From Spirogloea muscicola (Eukaryota > Streptophyta > Zygnematophyceae > Spirogloeales > Spirogloeaceae): a stretch of 50,822 nt of DNA. Position 1 is the stretch's first letter, and the number at the start of each line of letters is the position of its first letter. Location: the NCBI GenBank assembly GCA_009602725.1, contig WELB01000018.1, positions 13,749-64,570 of the forward strand, written 5' to 3'. Below are positions 42,541 through 50,822 of the stretch, piece by piece. The notes beneath the pieces were generated by a model. It saw nothing but the letters and a program-made list of their open reading frames with translations, did no database searches and was not told the origin of the DNA. Both the position numbers and the translations under genes were made by a program.

Positions 42541-43272
42541 TGTTTTCCACAATTAGGATGCGAGGAAGGTCAGGCAAGGTTGTCAACCTGGACAAGGCGA
42601 GTAGTACAGATCTGGTTGACACTGATCTATCTCCGCCTGTGGTACTTACATCCTTGATGGCTGCAGTCATTCCTGCCTCGTCAGTTCCCCGCTTTGGGAG
42701 GTGAAACAGCATGGTATCAGGAGGTCAGCACAAATTTCAAGGCACACAAGGTGGGATTCCATAGCCAAAGTCAAAGCTCACTTGTAAGCATCATGTGTGA
42801 CTGTAGCCTACAAGGTTGCCTTGTGGGACGCGAGCAGAATTTGACAGTGCTTGCAAAGTATGTCATGGGAGAGGCTGGAGCTATGTAAGACGGGTTAGAC
42901 AAGATGTCTGACCAAAAGGACTCCCATTGCAGGATCAGCTTCTGTGGCAGAGATATTAGCAGGGCCTCAACTCAATGAAGACCCTGTGGAGGGAATCTCC
43001 AGGCTGTTCTCCATGCAATTTCCCGAAAAGACAATCAGGTACAAACAGGACCTCTTCAGATTTTGTTCATGAAGCTGAAGAAAGTATCACAGCATGTCAT
43101 ATCCGCTATCTTTAAGCTTAAAGAGAAGTCCTGTAGTACTATCAGTCAAGAGGACGTAGCGGCACAAATTCTGCAAGTAGTAGCTGGAAAGGCACTACGG
43201 CATGTCCAGATTCTGCTGATGATGTGAAGGCAACAATTCAATAAGCTGCAGTATGACCTTGACAATGTGTAT
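42541..43272 (+). mobile_element. Decayed gag-like region of a Ty3/gypsy-type element
   Basis: From ATG 42558 the frame starts MRGRSGKVVNLDKASSTDLV and is soon interrupted. Across frames the segment near 43030-43250 reads as a helical gag-like region (QTGPLQILFMKLKK, ISQEDVAAQILQVVAG, LQYDLDNVYQVM). It has several stops and frameshifts. The assignment as gag rests on its repeat at 45216 and the pol remnants that follow. Confidence 0.55.
43033..43190 (+). repeat. Left copy of a gag-like segment flanking the foreign ORF
   Basis: The block beginning AAACAGGACCTCTTCAG, with GAAGCTGAAGAAAG, CTATCAGTCAAGAGG and GCGGCACAAATTCTGC, recurs at 45216-45352 with roughly three quarters identity by eye. 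The two copies are direct and bracket the interrupted ORF. Confidence 0.75.
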
Positions 43273-45210
43273 CAGGTCATGTGGAGGAGGAGGACTTGAT
43301 GAAAACGTTGACGGGACTGTGGCTCTCGGTGCTACCACCGCGTACGACGCAGTCCACGCGGCAGCTACGCCCTATCAGGATGTAGTGTGGTCCGTGGCCA
43401 ACCTGATGGCCTCTCCTGCGTCCGTGGGCTTCTCACGTACAGACGGATATGCGTGGGCGAACCGGCCGGATCTCGTCAAACCGCATGCTAGCAGGATCGA
43501 GCAGGCGGCAGCGGTCCTGAAAGTATATCCCGTGCTGGCAGCACAGCGTGTCCACGCCAGTGAGGCGGTGATGCGGGCTCTGGGCGGCGCCAGTTCGGTG
43601 TCCTGGCTCGCAGCGTGTCAGGCGGCGGCCTATGATTATGGAATGGCGAATGTGGGGGCTTACCCGGCTGTGACCCCGCCCCCTGATGAGCACTGGCTAG
43701 CGGCTCATCCGAACCCCCTGGCCAAGCAGTGGAAGAGTACGAGTGGCCGCTTCTTGCCGGTTTGGGCCACAACGGCCAGGTGGTGCTGCGTGCCGAGACC
43801 ATCACCGATGAGCGCGTGGCTGTACTAGCAGCCCTCATTGAGAACGGCAGCCGAGGCATGCCGCCGCCTGCGCCGGGCCAGCCATGGCTGCCTTCAATAC
43901 GCACAACTGCCTGGGGAGGGGCTACCGGCATCGCTTTTATCATACCCGCCTTGTGCACAACGGCGGGAGAACGTGCCGCGTTTGCCGCTAACGGCTGGCG
44001 GGCCCTTTTGCCCGAGTCGCTGACGTATGAGCGCATCTGCGCTGCGCTGTACTCCTACGTGGCGTAGTACGCGTTGGCAGAGGACGCTGACGACGCATCC
44101 GCCGTGGCACAATTGTTCAGCGCAGCCGTGCTCGGCGCACCCGCAGCTGCATCTACTGCCCTGCGCACAATCGTGCTGCCCCGGCCTTTCGGGTTGCAGG
44201 TGCTGCTGAGCGAGCTGCTGGCCCCTGCCCTGGACCCGTCCTCATATGCCCCGGCCGACGCCGTATGGGCGCCCACCAGGGCACACTGCGCCGCAGGTGT
44301 TGCTCTGGGCGCGGTAGCCTTACTGGGTGCTGCACTTGCGACAGCCCGAGAAGCAGGGGCCGACCCTTGTGGTGTGTCGCGGAGCGAGCTAGCTGCCGCC
44401 AACCTTTACTAGGCGGTCCGCCGCGCGGGGGGAGAGGCGCGGCTCCTAGCACGCGTGTTGGGGCACGGTCACGGTCTACATGCGCCGCTTGACATGACTC
44501 TGGGCCCTCAGAGGTGGGCGAGCGCCCTCGCCCCCCTCATCGGTACTGCTCCGCACCACCTCCAGACAGAGGCGACGTGCCTGGCCTTATACGGGTGTGG
44601 CGCCACGCCCGACACACATGCGTCAGCTGAGAAGCCGGCTCTTACCTACTTGGCCAGCGTCGGATACGGCGTTTTGCTGCAACTGGAAGGACTGTCGCAT
44701 ATCCGCGCCATGTCGGTGGGCGTGCCGCAGTCGCTCGGGCTCCGAGCACCGGCGCAGACCTATTGAGTGAAGCGCCCCGCCCCAGACAACGTGCCAGATG
44801 CCCAAGACCACTGGGCTGCGGCGGGCACCAATGTGAGAGCCGCCGCTGCTACGGCGCTGGAGGTGCTTGACATGCGGACCCCGAGCGCGTTCGGACTGCC
44901 ATGGGCCTTCAATGGTTGTGCTCTCCCCTCCTACCTCGAGTTTAGCAGCGAGGACAAGGTGTTTGTGCATATGGCATCCACATCGTCAGTGGCGGCTAAC
45001 GCCCTGCAGCAGGCACTCAACCCCTCCCGCTGGGCCGCCGGCGTACGAAGGCCGCTGATATGTTTCGGCCACTCGCCGCAGGCAAAACCCCCCCCCCCTC
45101 CCATTGTCCCCCCCCGTGGCCCAGTGCGCAGAATGCGTGCCGCGCTCATGGCCGCCGCACTAAGAAGCGACGTCGCCAGCTCCGGGGCAGAGCTGGGCAT
45201 TTGTGCCTAA
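43273..45210 (+). pseudogene. Stop-interrupted GC-rich ORF of unknown, possibly viral capsid, origin
   Basis: A coding-like stretch of about 640 codons runs on the plus strand. The first part (to about 43730) is open in one frame; after a frameshift the rest is open in a second frame, interrupted only at 44065-44067 (TAG), 44410-44412 (TAG) and 44764-44766 (TGA), ending at 45210. The encoded sequence is Ala/Leu/Gly-rich without enzyme motifs, transmembrane segments or zinc sites, and ends with a Pro-rich run and an Arg/Ala-rich terminus. This recalls capsid proteins of toti-like double-stranded RNA viruses, but I could not confirm any motif. It is clearly richer in GC than the gag-like DNA on both sides. 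It may instead be a host gene fragment captured by the element. Confidence 0.55.
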
Positions 45211-47040
45211 AAGCTAAACAGGACCTCTTCAGGTTCAACCATGAATCAGAAGAAAGCATAACAGCCTGTAATTCCTGCTATCTTAAGCTGATGGAGAAGT
45301 CTCTTATGACTATCAGTCAACAGGGCTAAGCGGCACATCTCCTGCAAGTAGCATAATACGCCTTCTGTCTTGGATCTGGAAAAAGCATTTGAACCTTGCG
45401 ACCGATGCAAATCTAAAGTCTGGGGTGAAGATGAATTCTTTCAATGTATTCAAATGCCTGCTAATCTAAAAAGTGCACCGTCCTTGTTCCAGCGTATGAT
45501 GGACCAAGTTTTGAGAGGAGTTACCTTTGCTACATATTGTGTTGGTTTTTAGCCATAGGTTTGCTGAGCATGTGATCCACGTTGACTCTGTACTGAAATT
45601 CATACAATGCTCAGGATAGAAATGTCATCATGGTAAATGCCGCTTCAGACTCACTGAGAATTCTTACTTCGGCATCTGGTTAAACAGAGTAGTTTGTCAC
45701 CTCAGTACAGTCAAGACCAGGCAATATAATCCATCCCGGCACCAACTAACATAACCACCTTGACATCATTTCTTGAATTTGCCAGTTTCTATCGCAGGTA
45801 CATTGGTCATTTCAGCTCACTGGCTCGTCCTATGAATAACTCCTCAAGAAAGGCAAACAAAGGGAATAGGGAGTGGAACACGAAAAAAGGATACTCCAAC
45901 TCAGAAAGTGTTTGACAAAAGCTCCTGTTTAGCAGCGTCCTTAGTAAGCTAAAGAGCTTCAGTTACACAGTCTGGAGTGAGTCGGTATGCATGCTGTACT
46001 TAAACAACAGGATGAGGACCCACCATGACTACGTCATTGCATCTGCCAGTCGTTCGACCAATGCAGCTCAACAGAACTACTCTGCTTATGAAGGCGAATG
46101 TCTTGCGGCTACTTGCGCCAGTATGCATTGCAGACCGTACTTGTATGGACGGCCTTTCAAGCTAATAAGAGATCATCCATCAACCCCTTAAATGGCTGAT
46201 GACCACTCCAGCTCTGACTGTTAAACTAGCCCGATGGGCATTGCGCCTACAAGAAAATGAGTTTGAGATAATACATAAGCCAGGATTTGCAACGTCTGGC
46301 TGCGGATGCACTCAGCCGCAATCTTACACCAGCACCTGTGGATGAACAGCTTGCTTAAATATCTGTTGCCGCTGTCTCTGTACCTTCAAGTAGTCCTGCT
46401 TACTACATGACCTATTTCGCCCATGCATTTTCCACTTGCCTGTGGATTGACGTTCCTGACGACTGTTTGTTCTTGGAGAAGGTTTGGCTACATCTTCCAA
46501 AGTGGCACATATCTACCTCAGCATTCTACCATTCAAAAAAGATCGCATCAAGAAGAAACAAAACAGGCTTGGAGGTAAGACAATTGAATCGACCGAATCA
46601 GGAATAGGTTTGTTCCATTTCCCGCTTTATATCTGCAAATATCACAGATATTCATACCGATTATGGACACTTTGGTATCGAAAGGGCCACTCCTTATGCC
46701 CAGACATTGGTAGCATGGTGTCACAGATACTTTGATATGTCTTGTCACAATGCGAAGAGTGTGACTGCAGATGTAGTACATTCTCTCTGAAGTCACCAGT
46801 ACTACATCCTTTACCAAATTAAGGGCTATTCTACAGATGGAGCCTTGATCTGGCAGGACCACTCCGACAAGGCAAACAAAGGTCTTTTGTTCTGATTGAT
46901 AATTGTGGAGCATTTGCTAATGGGTGGAATATGTCGTTATCTCTGCTAAATTTGGTGTCTTCATCGCTGATGCCTCAACGCCCTCGCCAATAACAGGGGA
47001 TTAACCGCCAGTTCCTTGCAAGCGGTCGCCAACAGTCAAC
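45211..47040 (+). mobile_element. Decayed Ty3/gypsy pol: RT, RNase H, integrase remnants
   Basis: The second gag-like copy lies at 45216-45352. A reverse transcriptase piece follows (PSLFQRMMDQVLRGVTFAT at about 45480-45536, a typical RT palm motif), then LTSFLEFASFYRRYIGHFS (about 45760-45818). The RNase H/connection region has NAAQQNYSAYEGECLAA and YLYGRPFKLIRDH (about 46057-46175). Integrase pieces include YGHFGIERATPYAQTLV (about 46665-46715) and RWSLDLAGPLRQGKQRSF (about 46828-46881). Many stops and frameshifts separate these. The RT catalytic YxDD is lost in a deletion. LTRs were not found in the window by eye. Confidence 0.8.
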
Positions 47041-47189
47041 TTCGCGGGCTCCCGCCTAACCCAGTGGCTGCCGGTATGTAAATGTTGACAGAGTGACACT
47101 TTTACGCTTTGTAGTCACTCCGATCTGCACTTGCTGCCTATAGATTCTTGAGCGTCCACTCGCAGATGTCACGGAGCATGATCTCTTGT

Positions 47190-47290
47190 AATTTGCGCCT
47201 TCCAGCCCTTTCAGATTCTTTTCATTCCTTCTGGGCTGGCCTCTCACAGCCATTGCCATACATTGAAAGAGCTGTTTTTTTTAGTGTCGG
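47190..47290 (+). mobile_element. LINE 3' UTR fragment
   Basis: CCTTCCAGCCCTTTCAGATTC, then TTCTGGGCTGGCCTCTCACAGCC and ATTGAAAGAGC matches the LINE 3' UTR with its hairpin region, in sense orientation, without ORF. Confidence 0.65.
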
Positions 47291-47817
47291 CCACACGACC
47301 CCATATCTCCACCGTATGCAGGCAACTTGCCCTTGTGCGGTGAGGTCCGCAGGCCTGCCACAGAATGCTGCTCAAGGCAGCGGCCTAATCCTGCTGCCAT
47401 GCAGTCATCGACAAGAGATGCTCTGCTCAGGCAATGTCAAGCTTTTGCAAGTGGACCAAACACGCCTCAGCGGTCAGATTGTTTGACGGAGGCACAACGG
47501 AGCTAGAACGATTGTGGCACAAGGCGAGACCCTGTTGCATTGGGCTGACACAAACTCAGCAAGGCCCAGAGTATAGGGGACTGCACTCATGAAGAGCATC
47601 AGATCTCTGCGAGCATCCTGTACAACCGAGCCTCTGCAGTGAGGCAAGCCGTCTCGCGTCCATCTCCTTGCAAGGATGAATTGCAGCGTGCCACTCCTCT
47701 TCCTGACGATCAAGTCGAGCTAGCAGGGCGGGTGCACCCTCGGGTGCGAAGTATTATGCCTACTTGAAGCTACTCGACCGCCTAGCCAACTATCATACTC
47801 CTATGCGCCCCAAGCAG
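47291..47817. other. Intergenic region, no recognised gene
   Basis: Short open frames on both strands only. It lies beyond the stop of the DUF3429 gene (minus) and probably includes its 3' UTR. Confidence 0.45.
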
Positions 47818-49686
47818 CTACAAGCGATTGCTCTTTATTGTGCTTGTTGCACGCTCTCCTTCAATTTTGTCATGCCGGTGAGGCACCATTGGTGTTGCAG
47901 CAACCCACGACAGCGTGGTGGCCATCCCGCCCATGGCCAGCACCGTCAGCGGAACGCGTAAAGGAAGGTACCTGTCTTGAAACATCGAGAGCAAGTGTGA
48001 CACAGCCGCAGAATTTACAGCAAAACCTCGTCAGAAGGAAGATGCATCGTGTTAATTAGAGCTGCTTATGTTGCTGTGGATAAGCGTGTCCTTGTGCATG
48101 CTTGAAGCCAAACTTCATATGCAGACTCAGGTGCAACTCACCAGGCTGGCACAAGCTTCAGCCTTGCGAACACAGCATCAACTCCAAAGGCCTGCATCCA
48201 GAGTAGTTGCAAATGAGAAGCAACCCAACAGAGAGACTTTGACTTGTCGCTCAAAGCATAATGCTTCCTGTGACATTTTCCAGCTAGACTGTCTGGATCA
48301 CCACGAGCTAAGGGAATGATATGACGAGGTTATCATTATCATGTATGACGAGGTTTGTCACAAAGCTGATAGCTGATAGCTGATGGAATCAAGTGTCTAG
48401 AAAGAGACCACTGCCAACAACTGAGCATGCCTGAATTCTGTACTCAAGGTGCTGCAGAGCTTTCAGCGCACAGGCTCTTGCAGTAAAGTGACTCACCAGC
48501 CCAAGAGATCCAATGAGGATCACAAACCTCTCCAACGGAGGCTGCATAAGAGCGTACCAGGCAAGCAATGCAGGGATGATTCCCCATGTATATCTGCATT
48601 TAAGTGAGCAAAGAATGTGACTGCATAGTTTAATTCCAATGACAACACGGTGACTGGGTGACCAATTCAGAAGAACCTCAAGTGCCTCAATGCCAGCAAT
48701 TATGCTTCGAACTAGCTGTACTGCATGCATGTCCTAGTTGCCTTAATCTGCACTCAGCAAGTTGTGCTGCACCTTGCAATATTTGCTGTGACACCTGCTG
48801 TTGCGCTGGCTATGCTGTGAGTATGCGTTGCTGCAGACCATCCAATGAGTTGATCTCTGTTAGCTTGGAAAGAACATCTACAGTCTGCTTGCTGACCTAT
48901 ACTTGCTGATGTTCTTTGTGCTTAGAAGTGGTGTAGGGACTACTTCCGACACACTTAACATTGGGGTTGTTGGCGGTGCCTCTAATGTTAGCTGTATGAA
49001 AATGAATACACAACTTCAGACGGCACACCTGGGTAGTTGGCCATTGCAAAGCCCCAATGCGGCCCACCCAGAAATGACAGTATTGTTGCTCCATATGCCG
49101 CCTGTGCCTCGGCAGCCTTTAGTCTCAGCTTATCCTGCAGATTTCCAACTTTCGGCATCACACACATGCAGCAAAAAACTCGCTCTGAACTTCATGTTCC
49201 AACTTGCCCACAATCTAATGGCTTGGTTACTGTACCAGTCTCCTGAAGCAGCAAAAGCTTCCTGCCCTTGGTGTTGAGGACAATTGACTTCAGCTTATAA
49301 GCAGTTCAATGATGGTGCAGCAAGCTTCCTCTACAGAACGGCAGCGGCAACAAATAACCATGCATGTAGATAAGTGAATGAAATTGACATCCTGCTTCTA
49401 CATTGAAACATCATAAGCATGTTATCCTGTCTATCAAACACTGATAACTAATGTGCACAATACTTACCGGAAGCGGTACAAATGGTGACACAGGAGGGGC
49501 GAGGGCTACGAATGGGATGGCGCCTGCAAAGCCCAGCAAAAGGGGCACCAGCGGCACTGATGCCAGGTCTGTGACGCTGTGCCACACCCGACCACCGAAG
49601 CTCCTTGTGCGTCCCCCACCGCGACCACCTTCTGTGTAGCCCTTGCCACGAGCTGCTGCTGCTGCTGCTGCCTTTGCAGCCGCCTC
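47818..49686 (-). CDS. DUF3429 / TMEM69-like integral membrane protein (5' exon unresolved)
   Basis: Five exons (minus: 49686-49468, 49101-49010, 48593-48497, 48191-48142, 47971-47818) close in phase to 203 codons plus stop. They encode an Ala-rich lead, then LASVPLVPLLLGFAGAIPFV with ALAPP (first membrane span), YGATILSFLGGPHWGFAMA (the signature region of DUF3429), YTWGIIPALLAWYALMQPP, FVILIGSLGL, LKLVPAWYLPLRVPLTVLA and a basic tail. The family has several transmembrane helices and occurs in bacteria and, as TMEM69, in mitochondria; its function is unknown. Most probably this is an organelle membrane protein, given the Ala/Gly/Arg-rich N-terminal region, but the start codon is not in the first listed exon. 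The usual segment between the LAPP span and YGA is short here, so one small exon between 49101 and 49468 may be missing. Confidence 0.8.
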
Positions 49687-50698
49687 CTGAGACACCGACA
49701 AAGCTCAGCTGCAGATTGGAAATCGTGATGATAAGTCAGATTGGGTCCCAAACAGTTGCTTCAAAAGCAGCGGCAACTTGCACCGAGCTCTAAGGCAAAT
49801 TAAGCCAACTCCAAATGCACACTGGCAGTGCTCCAGCTGCAGTATATGAGTACATCTCTTCTCAGCACTAGATAGTCATGACTACCACGGGACCTTGCAA
49901 TGCAGCTGAAGCATGCCATTGAGCACGCCGCTTGCCCCTCTGAGTGCCCCATGCTGAGCTCGCTCTGCTGGCATCAGTGTGATGTCTTACCGGCACAGGG
50001 CCAGAGCTCGTTGAAGCAGCAGGAGTAGATGTCAAGTGCCTGCTGCATGGAAGGGTAGCTGGCTTGCTCTGCGCGCCACCCAACAGGACGAGCTCAGCTT
50101 TCACGAGTATCAAGTTCGTCTACGCTCTCCTCCGTCTTGCATGGAGAATGCATGGCTGCTCACCTCCGCTCGACACCGCCAGCCATGGGTGCAGCTGGTC
50201 AAGGCCGACAAATGTCGGGCTGCGTCCAGCTCAAGCAAATCTAGCTGGTTCACTGGCCCTGGCTGCTCGTGTGCGACTCCTCACTGACAAGCTGCCCAGT
50301 ACTTCTCCATTGCTCAATTTGCCACTTGAGCATGGCGCATGCAGAAGACTTAGCATGCACGAGCTCTCGCAGGACTGGGGAAGCCCCAACAAGTTCTGGG
50401 CAGTCGCTGAGACATGCGCGGCTTACCTCGGCGAGCAGTTCCACGGCCTGGAGCCCCCGCAGCTGGCCACTGTGACGCGGCCTCAATTCCGTCCCAGCCG
50501 AGACGCTGCTGCTACCGCCGCAGCCCAGGCCAGTGAAGGCTCGCGCTCCCAGCACCACTGGCTGAAGGCGGCGGACGTTGGAGACCGCCTCCTGCGCCGT
50601 CGGGAGCCCGTCGACGACGCCACGCGGGGGCCCCGCGAAGCCGCAGCGCCGCAGCGGCTCGGGCGGGAAGCCCGCGCCGGCGGCGCCGCCGCGGCCGA
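49687..50698. other. Upstream region of the DUF3429 gene, unresolved exons
   Basis: On the minus strand two stretches look exonic: one ending at a donor near 50427 (after GLQAVELLAE) in GC-rich DNA open to the window edge, and one near 50060-49992 reading SYPSMQQALDIYSCCFNELW before a GTAAGAC donor. They could be 5' exons of the DUF3429 gene or of a separate gene cut by the window. No family is recognised and the phases did not close. Confidence 0.35.

Positions 50699-50822
<124 letters not shown>

Noticed and set aside
42558-43250. Possible host gene starting MRGRSGKVVNLDKASS
   Set aside because: The frame breaks early and the downstream part is duplicated beside Ty3/gypsy pol remnants, so it is better read as decayed gag.

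Overview
The window looks like nuclear DNA of a green-lineage eukaryote, most probably an alga. Genes are split by GT-AG introns of about 50-400 bases. The recognisable proteins are plant or algal in type: HIR-type prohibitin-domain proteins, a GDPD4-type glycerophosphodiesterase, a cyanobacterial-type LptB-like ABC ATPase carried on a spliced nuclear gene, and a plant-type non-canonical poly(A) polymerase. The species cannot be named from the sequence alone.

Layout, left to right. 1-4.1 kb: fragments of a non-LTR retrotransposon (LINE), a 175-base tandem repeat and GC-rich DNA without a recognisable gene. 4.1-11.9 kb: two tandem four-exon genes for USP-domain proteins with long Ser-rich tails, separated by a patch of LINE 3' ends. 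12.5-19.3 kb: a GDPD gene (minus) and a poly(A)/U polymerase gene (plus) that diverge from a shared promoter of about 175 bases. 21.2-22.1 kb: an MMADHC (CblD-like) gene. 22.5-24.4 kb: the LptB-like ABC gene (minus). 25.7-28.2 kb: CDC123 (minus). 28.9-33.7 kb: a graveyard of LINE 3' ends, led by one 465-codon intact ORF carrying a zinc knuckle and a restriction-like endonuclease domain. 34.2-39.7 kb: two tandem HIR genes with matching exon structure. 40.4-41.0 kb: a small Cys/His-rich protein gene (minus). 42.5-47.0 kb: a decayed Ty3/gypsy element that contains a GC-rich, stop-interrupted ORF of unknown, possibly viral-capsid, origin between two copies of a gag-like segment. 47.8-49.7 kb: a DUF3429 (TMEM69-like) membrane protein gene (minus). 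The window ends in 124 A residues.

Exon models were built by hand from splice consensus, codon phase and family conservation. For most genes the phases close exactly, which is strong internal support. The single N bases at 9782 and 15014 lie in first exons, and both gene models close only if the N is treated as a surplus base. The host genes do not form a pathway; they are housekeeping and signalling genes interleaved with retroelement debris. The most unusual items are the gag-flanked foreign ORF at 43.3-45.2 kb, the repeated 3' hairpin of the LINE family with self-nested insertions, and the two tandem duplications.
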